DNA of 64,000 nt, taken from NCBI GenBank assembly GCA_916700875.1, contig CAKAKS010000038.1:10769719-10833718 (forward strand), written 5' to 3'. This stretch comes from Sebastes aleutianus (Eukaryota > Chordata > Actinopteri > Perciformes > Sebastidae). How positions within the stretch are numbered: position 1 is the first letter of the stretch; each line of letters opens with the position of its first letter. The translations under genes were made by a program, and so were the position numbers. Below are positions 24,401 through 35,725 of this stretch, one piece after another. Under the pieces are notes generated by a model. It was not told the origin of the DNA and searched no databases. It saw only the letters and a program-made list of their open reading frames with translations.

Positions 24401-27400
24401 AGTTGGGCTCATTGGATCCACAAGAGTCTCCGCTTTACAGTGATACCCAATTTATGCAATTCTGCTGTTTAGGGACCCCAGTATGCAGAAATATTCAAAT
24501 ACATCATTTTAGAATAGTCGAAAATTACCCATTTATACTGCGTTCAAACGACTGCATAGTTTTTGCCCCAAACTGCATGTGATTATCATAAAGTGGGCAT
24601 CTCTGTAAAGGGGAGACTCATGGGTACCCATAGAACCCATTTTTATTCACATATCTTGAAGTCACAGGTCAAGGGACCCCTTTGAAAATGGCCATGCCAG
24701 TTTTCCTCACCAAAATTTAGCCTAACTTTGGAGCGTGATATATCCTCCTTACTGACAAGCTAGCATGACATGGTTGTTACCAATGGATTCCTGAGGTTTT
24801 GTCGTTTTCTGGCCACTTGGGGTTAGCGGAAACAAGTTGTGAACAGATTCAGGTGATAATTCTCTGTAGGTTCATCACTACAAGCGGCACCCTTCACATT
24901 GTAAAATTGTTTTCACATTGCCATTTGATAAATTTGTTAGTGTAAAATATCGTTTTAAACAATGACAATATTAATGACGTACCCAAACAATAAATTGGTT
25001 GTTGCGAAGGATCAAGACGGTTCCGTAAACTTCTACCGCTACGAGTTTGGTCACTGACACCTTAGTATTGTCAGACAAACCATACCACTTGTCATTCTCC
25101 ACCGACACAGAGAAGTTGGTGAGCCGCATGCCGCTCAGGTGGCAGCTTTCAGCTGCGACGTAGGTGCAGGTGCCTTGGAAGTCATAGGTGGCGTTGTCAA
25201 AGGTGTTGTAATGTGGATCTCCAGAGATGGAGCACACTCCTTTTCTCAAAGGCTGACACGATCGCACGGAATTCTTCATCTCACACTTCTCATTTGGACC
25301 ACAAGAGGACTGCTTACACTGCACCTAATATGAAAGACATACCTGCTTGATCATTCTGGAAAATGGTGTGTGTTAAAATGCATTCCCATTGCTCCAAACA
25401 AATCTTGGAAAAATAAACACAGATAACTCCTTCATACTCTCCGTTCATGTCATTCTTACTGTGCCGTTACAGGTGCATTCCTTCTGACAAAGGGCATCAG
25501 GGTAGAAGACCTGTCCGTGCTGGTAGTATTTGCCCTCATATGTGCAGCCACACTGGTCGGCAGGCACACATTTACCTCCACTCAGCAGGTATCCCTCATC
25601 ACAGACACATCCTTCCATGCACTGAGCTCCGCAGTTTGAGTCTTTCTGACATGACCTGAGACAGCCGCTGCTGCAGAGCTCATAATGACTATATGATGGA
25701 CACTGGGCATCTAGTAAGAAGGCATGGTCAGAATTATTTTAGCAGTATAATGGTTTTACAAGAATTTGACTGTCTTGATAAATAGTAGATCTCCTTACCA
25801 CAGAACTGAGCTGACCTCCAGGTGTACACTGTGGCACCTTTCAGCTGGCAGGCGGCCGTGTAGGCGGTCAAAGTCTTGCACTGCATGTTCCTGCCGCCCT
25901 CGTAAAGACAGACATCATACACGCAGTCATTGAGGAAACCCACGGGGTCGACCTTGGCGTGGCAGTCACGGAACGGGCCTGCAGGGTCGCTGATGAGGCC
26001 ACAGTAGCCTTTGGTGTTGTAGGTTTCTCTCTGGGTGGCGTTACAGCCGGGGCAGGGGCCACTGCAGCCGTCTACGCAGCCGGGGATCGTGGCGACTTTC
26101 CAGCTTTGACCGAGCCCCTCAGAAGTGGCGGCTTGTTTCCCGTCTCTCATCTGCATGTCATCTTTGGGATTGAGGTTATAATTGCCACAAAGACCTTGCA
26201 TCGCTTCCATGTACGTACTGGGAACGGTGACGAATGCTACACTGTTCCAGTCGTAGTACACCTTCACTCCGGAGTCTGTCTCGATAACAGCAAACCAGCC
26301 GCTCGTGTAAAGATGGAGTTTATTGCTGTTCAGCGTTATAGGGAGGTGGGAGAGCTCACCATTGACCTTAAAAAAGATAATGAAATAGAAAAACGTTCAC
26401 AAAGTCATTTGTACATTTAATGATGAGTACACAGATAAATAAGTACATATATGTAGAGCTGCAACAATTGGTCAGTACGTTACCACAACAGCGCCAGGGT
26501 GCTCTTTGCTGATGACAATGGTGTACCCGTCCACTTTGACCTCTACCAGCTGTACAACGGACCCGATCTTCTTATCTTGACCATTATTCTGCAACACAAC
26601 ACTAAAATGTTCCAGGCTAGTTTGATTGGAGGAGACGGCAGCCATCTGATACGCACAAGTGCCCTGGAAGTTGTAGCGCTCCCCATCAAAGGTCACAAAA
26701 TGCGGATCACCAGATACCATACACGTGCCGTAGTTGACAGGATAGCAACCTCTGATCCCCTCAGCCACTTGGCACTGCTGCCCGGCGGGACAGCTGGTCC
26801 GCTTGGAAGACAGACTTCCACCAGCGGAGCACGTGTAGCGCTTGGTGCAGCTCCCATCGCCCCAGAAGGAGGCTCCGGCTTCCACATAGTGACCCTCGTA
26901 CATGCAGCCGCACTGCGCCTTGGGGACACACTTGATGCCACTGTGCACGAAGCCGTCATTACAGACACACGTCTCCACACAGGTGGCGTTGCATTTTGTG
27001 GGAGTGTTTGGGTTTGCACATGTAGCAGGACAGGCACTTGTACAGAACTCATAGTGACTGTTTTCTGGGCACTTTGGTGTAGCTGTGTGGACAAAGAGGA
27101 GACAGATGCTCAGTTTAAATTCAGTTATTATCGTTTAGTCAGTGGTGGAGGAAGTATTCAGATCCTTTACTTCAGTAAAAGTATTAATACCACACTGGTA
27201 CAAGTAAAAATCCTGAAAATGTAACTCAAGTAAAAATATGTATAGTAAGTATAATCAGTAAAATGTACTTAAAGTATCAAAAGTAAAAGTAGTAAATGCA
27301 GAAACATGGCCCCTGTGAGCATACTAGTATATATTATATTATTAGACTATTATTATTACTCTTGCATTAATACAAAAACAGTAATTTACTGTTTTAGTTG

Positions 27401-29735
27401 GTTGAGTGGGAGCGAAGGATTTTGTGTAGGATGGCAACTAATGATTATTTTCATTATGGATTAATCTGCTGATTACTTTCTCCATTAATCGATCAAACAT
27501 AGTGAGAAATGACGTCACAATTATCCATCTTCACAATGCTTGTTTTGTCCAACCACCAGTCCAAACCTCAACATTATTAAAATAAATCAAAATAATTTAA
27601 ACTATTAAAAATAAAAAGCAAATATTCACATTTGAGAAGCTGGAAGCATTAAGTGTTTTTACATATTTGCATTAAGAAATGACTTAAACGTTTATCAAGA
27701 TAGTTGTCAATTATTTGTTTTGTCAATCGACTAATCGATTAATCAACTAATCATTTCAGCTGTGCATGCTGTTCCGTAGTTTAATTTATAACAAAGCATC
27801 ATATTTTATAAGCTCTTCATATGCTTTGTATGCAAAAATCTTAATTTGTTAAGTTACTAGTAACAATATTTCCCTCTGAAATGTAGTGGAGTAGAAGTAG
27901 AAAGTGGCATGAAAAGAAAAGGCTCAAGTAAAGTGAAAATATCTCAAATTCATACTGACATAGAGTACTTGAGTAAATGTACTTTGTTACACTGAATTTA
28001 TTAACATGTCTTTACAGTATAGTCTTTAAACTTTGTATTACTCACGGCACTGAGTAGAAGTCCTCCAGTTAGGACCTCTGGTTCCAGACCTCTGACAGAT
28101 GTCAGCGTAGCCTTGAAGGGTGTTGCAAAGATACGTGTTCACAGTTTCACCCCTACAGAGGTCAAGCATGCAGTTGTTTTTAAAGATGCTGGAGTCAATG
28201 TCAGGTTGACAACCTAGAAGTTCTACAAAATTTAGTATAAGGGCACTACAGAAGATTTGTTTCTCTAATTTCTGAACTTGATTGAGAGGACAGTATTGAC
28301 ACTGGTCACCACATCCGTCTTTGCAACCGGCATCGTCTGCGGTGCCGGGAACCCTCCAGCTCCCTCCCAGCGCTGCCACACTGCTGGCCACTGAGCCACT
28401 GGGAGTCGTGAGATCATCTTCCTTTTTGTTGTTGAAGTTGCCACACAGGCCGCAAACACTGCCGGCAAAACTGCCCGGCACTGTGACGGCAAGGTACTCG
28501 TTCCAGTCGTACTTCACGGTCAGGCCGAAGTCCGTCTCCATGACAACATACAGCCCTTTTTGGAAAAGCTTCACCTGGCCGTTGTTCAAGGTCATCGGGA
28601 GAATCCATTTTTGATTGTTCACCTGAAAATAAATCTAATTTCACTTGCATAGCACATTTTATATAACAGCATGTTTGACTATACAGCGAGAACAAGGTCA
28701 CACCACATAAAAATGCTGCCGACTTAACAGCCACCATGTGTTGATTTTTTTAAATAGTGGAATATAAACTTCTCCCAGGTTGCCAAAACCCCCAAATTGC
28801 CACAAAAATATGTATCCCGTATCACTAAAAATTCTAAACTTTTTTCTATTATTACAAGATTACTCTATTCAGCATTCACACAATGCCAACACAAGAAACA
28901 ACAAAGACTTTAGCACTATTGTTTAACTCACCCGGACAATACCAAACTCAGAGCGAACTATCTGGATGTTGATCCCGTGAACATTGACGGTGACCGTCTC
29001 CACCGTTGGGACCTGTATGTTGCCCTCGTTCATGTTCTTGGTCTCCACCTCAAAGGCCGGGAGGCTCTCATCTACATGGCAGTTCTTGGCCAAGGTGTAG
29101 GTGCAGTTGCCCATGAAGTTGTAATGATAGTCGTCAAAGGTGTAGTGGAGAGTGCCCATGACCCAGCAGGTGCCTGACTGTGGTGATAAAGTCGTTGGTC
29201 CTCCTCTGCAAAATCCTGGAAAACATTTTTAAATGTCTTTAGTCTTTTTTTTCTTCACTGTTGTTTCCATTGGATTAAATAAGTCCCATCAAACATAGTC
29301 AGAATTTCACAAACTGTTGCAAAGAATAAAATGTCAATATGAGCATGCATGATCACAATTGAACATTTAAATACATCTGTGATTTTTAACATTTATAACA
29401 ACAATAAACCAAGATTATTGAGCTATTTGGATAATGTGGGGAGAAAAAAAGGTAGATTTATATTACTTAAAGCCTTCAAAGATCCTAGAATTAGTGTCCA
29501 CTGTTTTGTTATGAATGTATTTTTTTATGGTTTATATTAATGGATATTTTTTATTATTTATGGCTGACAATTTATATTGATTTATTCTGCAGACCAAGCT
29601 GTTTCTTTTGCTGTGATCTAGTTCAACTCATATACAAATATCCCACTGAAACCCTTTTAAAAATATTTTTAAAGTAATTCTTGATAACTTACCACTCAGC
29701 AGAAGAGCTGAAACGATTACAACAAACAGCCCCAT
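18420..29735 (-). CDS. FCGBP/zonadhesin-like VWD-C8-TIL repeat protein without IgGFc-binding domain
   Basis: Twelve coding exons on minus: 29735-29693, 29215-28932, 28622-28046, 27082-26484, 26366-25799, 25710-25460, 25324-24983, 23492-22925, 22805-22606, 19528-19154, 19070-18763, 18429-18420. All are GT-AG and in phase (1374 aa). Signal peptide MGLFVVIVSALLLSG leads straight into VWD1 (CWVMGTLHYTF, CGLCGNFN), C8, TIL1 (about 302-360), VWD2 (GDPHFVTF, QGLCGNYN), C8, TIL2 (about 691-774), VWD3 (GDPHYNTF, CGLCGNFN), C8, TIL3 (about 1078-1144), then a degenerate VWD4 (CGACG) ending FPQCAQ. VWD1 has GTLH in place of the self-cleaving GDPH, and VWD2 has lost the first Cys of CGLCG. Exon sizes 43, 568, 200 and 375 nt equal those of the convergent FCGBP-like gene. 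Predicted secreted, disulphide-rich. The name within the FCGBP/zonadhesin/tectorin-like group is uncertain. Confidence 0.88.
19705..22153. mobile_element. Probable DNA transposon with CACTGT termini, in an intron
   Basis: The left end is CACTGTTAAGAATTTCCCAG followed by many ACAGTA/TACTGT words. The right end has AACAGTAAAGCGCTGTTTTT, then CTGTAAATTAACAGCAATTG, then TTTACAGTG. Reversed, the right end reads CACTGTAAACAATTGCTGTT, an imperfect inverted copy of the left end. The roughly 2.4-kb body shows no transposase motif I can recognise. It sits in the intron between exons of 200 and 375 nt in the minus-strand gene, which is 3 kb here versus 1 kb in the paralogue. The borders are approximate. 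Confidence 0.5.
22154..22600. other. Intron remainder with GC-richer segment
   Basis: GC-richer sequence (CCTCGTCTCGTCTCCG, TTCTTTTGCGTCGCAGCAGGG) between the transposon and the 200-nt exon. I see no gene in it. It may belong to the transposon insertion. Confidence 0.3.
23650..24860. repeat. Long interspersed repeat, 'CCCTCTGAGACCCACAATAGG' type
   Basis: Starts AACCCTCTGAGACCCACAAT, then GGGGGTCTTTAGGGGGAGAT, and runs through to TGGGGTTAGCGGAAACAAG. The first block resembles a common percomorph repeat. The whole lies in the intron between the VWD3 halves of the minus-strand gene. The borders and class are uncertain, and no coding content is seen. Confidence 0.4.
27140..27994. mobile_element. 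hAT-like non-autonomous element
   Basis: Begins CAGTGGTGGAGGAAGTATTC and ends TTGAGTAAATGTACTTTGTTACACTG (27,969-27,994). Inner words (AGATCCTTTACTTCAGTAAAAG, AAGTAAAAATCCTG) are typical of a fish hAT-like family with CAGTGGTGG ends. It lies in the intron before the TIL1 exon of the minus-strand gene. A clear 8-bp target duplication is not visible. It is interrupted by a second element at 27,430-27,767. Confidence 0.65.
27430..27767. mobile_element. Nested element, 'TAATCGATTAATC' family
   Basis: GGCAACTAATGATTATTTTC at one end, AATCGACTAATCGATTAATC then ATCATTTCAGCTGTG at the other. This resembles the GGGCTGCAACTAACGATTAT...ATCGTTGCAGC family of fish hAT-like elements. Related copies lie at 62,948-63,237 and, truncated, at 58,137-58,340. 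It sits inside the 27,140-27,994 element. Confidence 0.6.
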
Positions 29736-30110
29736 GTTTGCCAGTGGAGAGGACCTAACAGAGAAGAAGGAAAATGATAAGTCAGGAAAAATGTACACTT
29801 TTTAACTATTGGTCTTTAATCTTTGATTTTGGGATTTTTCCATTATAGATGCATGTCATCTTGTATACACATCTCAACATATAAATGCCAAATTGTAGAA
29901 AACCTCAAGTGTGTCTCTTATCTTTGTTACATACAGTAGAAAAAGATAATACCAAAAAATGTAATTACAAGAAGCATAGAAAAAATGCATACATTTTCAC
30001 ATCAAAATCTGAAAAGAAAAATGCACACGAAAACCTTTTTTACAAAAATGTCTGAAAACAGAATTAGTAAATAGTTTGTTCAATACTTCAGATATATAAA
30101 TCATTCTCAC

Positions 30111-30183
30111 CTGAGCTCAGGGGTTCAGGTGCAGGATTTAAGGATGCTTAAATACTTTCTAACCTCCACTAATGGACCAATCA
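30111..30183 (-). promoter_or_regulatory. Core promoter and untranslated exon 1 of the minus-strand VWD gene
   Basis: On the minus strand: TGATTGG (30183-30177), TATTTAAG (30154-30147), then a short leader ending CTCAG|GTGAGA with the donor at 30110. The next exon starts at 29754 and carries the ATG at 29735. The order and spacing mirror the plus-strand paralogue. Confidence 0.55.
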
Positions 30184-30189
30184 GCTTCT

Positions 30190-31092
30190 TCTTTACGTGG
30201 CTTTTCCTAGAAGTGAGCAAATACAGCATCATGTGACACATTTCTTGTAAAGTCTTTGTTGATGTGACTGGAAGACGGATGTCAATTGAATCAAGTTAAT
30301 TATATTTTAACAGGTCACGAAGGAGTTCATTGCAGTGAAAAAAATAAGTGAAAATGGATAATAACAAACAAAGAATGGTAAAAGGGTATATAATAGGATG
30401 TAAGACTACGTTGATTATCATACAGATCAATTTAAAATAGCTCACTTTAGTCTACTGTAGTTTCCGCGTACCTTTGTTATATGTGATTTGTCTGCTGGCT
30501 TTGTGCCCATCGATTTAACTTTACAGTGTTTCTGTTAAACATTCAACCAGTGTGATTTATTTGTTGACACTGGGGCCGTTTGGTAACCACCTACAAGAAT
30601 AATGGATGGGTGTGAGTTGTTCAAAAGGCATAATTCTCAATGCTATCGTGACTCCTTTCACAAGGATCAAGTGGAGCTCCTTTCTGTTGTCCTGCAGGGT
30701 AGTGGAAATATTGTGACGTGGTGACTGGTGGTGTTGTTTCTTAATTGTACCTTTTATGTTTTGTATGAGGTGAAGAGATAAAGATTTTATCTGATCGTTT
30801 TATTTAATCTGTAGGATGAACACAATGCAAAAGGTAAAAGCGTCTATGTTTGCACATGTATATATATCAGTAGCAGTTGTTATATAATCATGCACAACAC
30901 ACTATAACAACAATGTGGCTTGAAATGATTTATTTTTCTCAACAAGTAGGAGAAGCCCATAAAGGAACACATGCGAATAATTATAACCACCAAAATGCAG
31001 CAGGCCTACATGGTGCAGTACAAAGTTATATTGATAAATACACCAGTCTTCTGAAATGGGTCTTGGCTGTTTTCTCCATTTTGGATATATAA
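30190..31092. other. Intergenic, nothing recognised
   Basis: AT-rich sequence between the VWD gene's promoter and the satellite array. No exon or RNA gene was recognised. Confidence 0.4.
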
Positions 31093-32720
31093 AAAATGTC
31101 TGAAAAAAAAGTTTGAAAAATGCTGGAAAAAAGGCCTTTATATGATTTTAAGCAGTTTTACAATATATCTAATTCATGATAGCGTGGTAGAAATGGAGCA
31201 CAGCAGACAGTTTACAGGGAGCACTGTGTCTGAAAAAAAAAAGTTGGAAAAATGTTGGAAAAAAGAAGTCTGAAAAAAAGTTTGAAAAATGCTGGAAAAA
31301 AAGACTCTGAAAAATGTCTGAAAAAATGTCCGAAAAAAAAGATCTGAAAAAAGATCTGAAAAATGTCTGAAAAAAAAGAACTGAAAAATGTCTGAAAAAA
31401 AGTCTGAAAAAAAAGATCTGAAAAATGTCTGGAAAAAAAAGTCTGAAAAAAAAGATCTGAAAAAAAGTCTGAAAAAAAAGATCTGAAAAATGTCTGAAAA
31501 AAAAAGTCTGAAAAAAAAGATCTGAAAAATGTCTGATAAAAAAGTCTGAAAAAAGTCTGAAAAAAAGTCTGAAAAAAATCTGAAAAATGTATGAAAAAAA
31601 AGTCTGAAATAAAAGATCTGAAAAAATGTCCGAAAAAAAAGTCTGAAAAAAAAGATCTAAAAAAATGATCTGAAAGAATGTCCGAAAAATTTTTTTTAAA
31701 AAAAAGATCTGAAAAATGTTGGAAAAAAGAAGTCTGAAAAAAAGTTTGAAAAATGTTGGAAAAAAGAAGTCTGAAAAAAAGTTTGAAAAATGCTGGAAAA
31801 AAAGTCTGAAAAAATGTCCGAAAAAAAGATCTGAAAAATGTCTGAAAGAAAAGTCTGAAAAAATGTCCGAAAAAAAATTTGAAAAAAAAGATCTGAAAAA
31901 TGTCTGAAAAAAAAGATCTGAAAAAAGTCTGAAAAATGTCTGGAAAAAAAAGTCTGAAAAAAAAGATCTGAAAAATGTCTGATAAAAAAGTGTGAAAAAA
32001 AAATCTGAAAAATGTATGAAAAAAAAGTCTGAAATAAAAGATCTGAAAAATGTCTGGAAAAAAAGTCTGAAAAAAAAGATCTGAAAAATGTCTGGAAAAA
32101 AAGATCTGAAAAATGTCTGGAAAAAAAAGTCTGAAAAAAAAGATCTGAAAAAAGTCTGAAAAAAAAGATCTGAAAAATGTCTGATAACAAAGTCTGAAAA
32201 AAAGTCTGAAAAAAAATCTGAAAAAAAGTCTGAAAAAAAAGTCTGAAATAAAAAATCTGAAAAAAAGTCTGAAAAAATGTCCGAAAAAAAGATCTAAAAA
32301 ATGATCTGAAAAATGTCTGAAAGAAAAGTCTGAAAAAATGTCCGAAAAAAAATTTGAAAAAAAAGATCTGAAAAATGTCTGAAAAAAAAAGATCTGAAAA
32401 ATGTCTGAAAAAAAAGATCTGAAAAAAGTCTGAAAAAAAGTCTGAAAAAAAAGATCTGGAAAAAAGTCTGAAAAAAAAGATCTGAAAAATGTCTGGAAAA
32501 AAAAGTCTGAAAAAAAAGATCTGAAAAATGTCTGATAAAAAAGTCTGAAAAAAAGTCTGAAAAAAAATCTGAAAAATGTATGAAAAAAAATTCTGAAATA
32601 AAAGATCTGAAAAAAAAGTCTGAAAAAATTTGAAAAAAAAATTTGAAAAAAAGATCTGAAAAATGTCTGAAAAAAAAGATCTGAAAAATGTCTGAAAAAA
32701 AAGATCTGAAAAATGTCTGA

Positions 32721-33496
32721 TAAAAAAGTCTGAAAACAATCTGAAAAAAAAATCTGAAAAATGTATGAAAAAAAAGTCTGAAAAAAAGTCTGAAAAAATG
32801 TCCGAAAAAAAAGTCTGAAAAAAAGATCTGAAAAAAAAATCTGAAAAAAAAAATCTGAAAAATGTCTGGAAAAAAAGTCTGAAAAATGTCTGAAAAAAAA
32901 AGTCTGAAAAAAAAGATCTGAAAAATGTCTGGAAAAAAAGTCTGAAAAATGTCTGATAAAAAAGATCTGAAAAATGTCTGGAAAAAAAGATCTGAAAAAT
33001 GTCTGGAAAAAAAAGTCTGAAAAAAAAGATCTGAAAAAAGTCTGAAAAAAAAGTCTGAAAAATGTCTGGAAAAAAAAATCTGAAAAAAAAGATCTGAAAA
33101 ATGTCTGATAAAAAAGTCTGAAAACAATCTGAAAAAAAAATCTGAAAAATGTATGAAAAAAAAGTCTGAAAAAAAGTCTGAAAAAATGTCCGAAAAAAAA
33201 GTCTGAAAAAAAGATCTGAAAAAAAAATCTGAAAAAAAAAATCTGAAAAATGTCTGGAAAAAAAGTCTGAAAAATGTCTGGAAAAAAAAGTCTGAAAAAA
33301 AAGATCTGAAAAATGTCTGGAAAAAAAGTCTGAAAAATGTCTGATAAAAAAGATCTGAAAAATGTCTGGAAAAAAAGATCTGAAAAATGTCTGGAAAAAA
33401 AAGTCTGAAAAAAAAGATCTGAAAAAAGTCTGAAAAAAAAGATCTGAAAAATGTCTGGAAAAAAAAGTCTGAAAAAAAAGATCTGAAAAATGTCTG
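32721..33496. repeat. 388-bp higher-order repeat within the array
   Basis: The marker TAAAAAAGTCTGAAAACAAT occurs at 32,721 and 33,109, exactly 388 bp apart. The intervening order of GTATG, GTCCG, GTCTGG and GTCTGATAA units is repeated nearly unit for unit. Confidence 0.8.
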
Positions 33497-35225
33497 ATAA
33501 AAAAGTCTGAAAAAAAGTCTGAAAAAAAATCTGAAAAAAAGTCTGAAAAAATGTCCGAAAAAAAGATCTAAAAAATGATCTGAAAAATGTCTGAAAAAAA
33601 AGTCTGAAAAAAAAGTCTGGAAAAAAAAGTCTGAAAAAAAAGATCTGAAAAATGTCTGAAAAAAAAGATCTGAAAAATGTCTGATAAAAAAGTCTGAAAA
33701 AAATCTGAAAAATGTATGAAAAAAAAGTCTGAAAAAAAGTCTGAAAAAAAAGATCTGAAAAATGTCCGAAAAAAAAGATCTGAAAAAAGATCTGAAAAAA
33801 AAGTCTGAAAAAAGTCTGAAAAAAAAGTCTGAAAAATGTCTGGAAAAAAAAGTCTGAAAAAAAAGATCTGAAAAATGTCTGATAAAAAAGTCTGAAAAAA
33901 AAATCTGAAAAATGTATGAAAAAAAAGATCTGAAAAAGATCTGAAAAAAAAGTCTGAAAAAAGTCTGAAAAAAAAGATCTGAAAAATGTCTGGAAAAAAA
34001 AGTCTGAAAAAAAAGATCTGAAAAATGTCTGATAAAAAAGTCTGAAAAAAAGTCTGAAAAAAAATCTGAAAAATGTATGAAAAAAAAGTCTGAAAAAAAG
34101 TCTGAAAAAATTTCCGAAAAAAAAGTCTGAAAAAAAGATCTGAAAAAAAAATCTGAAAAAAAAAATCTGAAAAAAAAGATCTGAAAAATGTCTGGAAAAA
34201 AAGTCTGAAAAATGTCTGATAAAAAAGTCTGAAAAAAAAATCTGAAAAATGTATGAAAAAAAAGTCTGAAAAATGTCTGATAAAAAGATTCTGAAAAAAT
34301 GTCTGGAAAAAAAGATCTGAAAAAATGTCTGGAAAAAAAAAGTCTGAAAAAAAAGATCTGAAAAAAGTCTGAAAAAAAAGTCTGAAAAATGTCTGAAAAA
34401 AAATCTCATAAAATACATCTGAAAAATGTCTGAAAAAAAAGTCTGAAACAATCTGAAAAAAAATCTGAAAAATGTCTGGAAAAAAAGTCTGAAAAAAAAG
34501 ATCTGAAAAATGTCTGGAAAAAAAGATATGAAAAATGTCTGGAAAAAAAAGTCTGAAAAAAAAGATCTGAAAAAAGTCTGAAAAAAAAGTCTGAAAAATG
34601 TCTGGAAAAAAAAATCTGAAAAAAAAGATCTGAAAAATGTCTGATAACAAAGTCTGAAAGAAAGTCTGAAAAAAAGTCTGAAAAAAAAGTCTGAAATAAA
34701 AAATCTGAAAAAAAGTCTGAAAAAATGTCCGAAAAAAAGATCTAAAAAATGATCTGAAAAATGTCTGAAAAAAAAGTCTGAAAAAAAAGTCTGGAAAAAA
34801 AAGTCTGAAAAAAAAGATCTGAAAAATGTCTGAAAAAAAAGATCTGAAAAATGTCTGATAAAAAAGTCTGAAAAAAATCTGAAAAATGTATGAAAAAAAA
34901 GTCTGAAAAAAAGTCTGAAAAAAAAGATCTGAAAAATGTCCGAAAAAAAAGATCTGAAAAAAGATCTGAAAAAAAAGTCTGAAAAAAGTCTGAAAAAAAA
35001 GTCTGAAAAATGTCTGGAAAAAAAAGTCTGAAAAAAAAGATCTGAAAAATGTCTGATAAAAAAGTCTGAAAAAAAAATCTGAAAAATGTATGAAAAAAAA
35101 GATCTGAAAAAGATCTGAAAAAAAAGTCTGAAAAAAGTCTGAAAAAAAAGATCTGAAAAATGTATGAAAAAAAAGTCTGAAAAAAAGATCTGAAAAAATG
35201 TCTGATAAAAAAGTCTGAAAAAAAG

Positions 35226-35725
35226 NNNNNNNNNNNNNNNNNNNNNNNNNNNNNNNNNNNNNNNNNNNNNNNNNNNNNNNNNNNNNNNNNNNNNNNNNNN
35301 NNNNNNNNNNNNNNNNNNNNNNNNNNNNNNNNNNNNNNNNNNNNNNNNNNNNNNNNNNNNNNNNNNNNNNNNNNNNNNNNNNNNNNNNNNNNNNNNNNNN
35401 NNNNNNNNNNNNNNNNNNNNNNNNNNNNNNNNNNNNNNNNNNNNNNNNNNNNNNNNNNNNNNNNNNNNNNNNNNNNNNNNNNNNNNNNNNNNNNNNNNNN
35501 NNNNNNNNNNNNNNNNNNNNNNNNNNNNNNNNNNNNNNNNNNNNNNNNNNNNNNNNNNNNNNNNNNNNNNNNNNNNNNNNNNNNNNNNNNNNNNNNNNNN
35601 NNNNNNNNNNNNNNNNNNNNNNNNNNNNNNNNNNNNNNNNNNNNNNNNNNNNNNNNNNNNNNNNNNNNNNNNNNNNNNNNNNNNNNNNNNNNNNNNNNNN
35701 NNNNNNNNNNNNNNNNNNNNNNNNN
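35226..35725. other. Assembly gap (500 N)
   Basis: Exactly 500 N, a conventional placeholder length, inside the satellite array. The real gap size is unknown. Confidence 0.99.
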
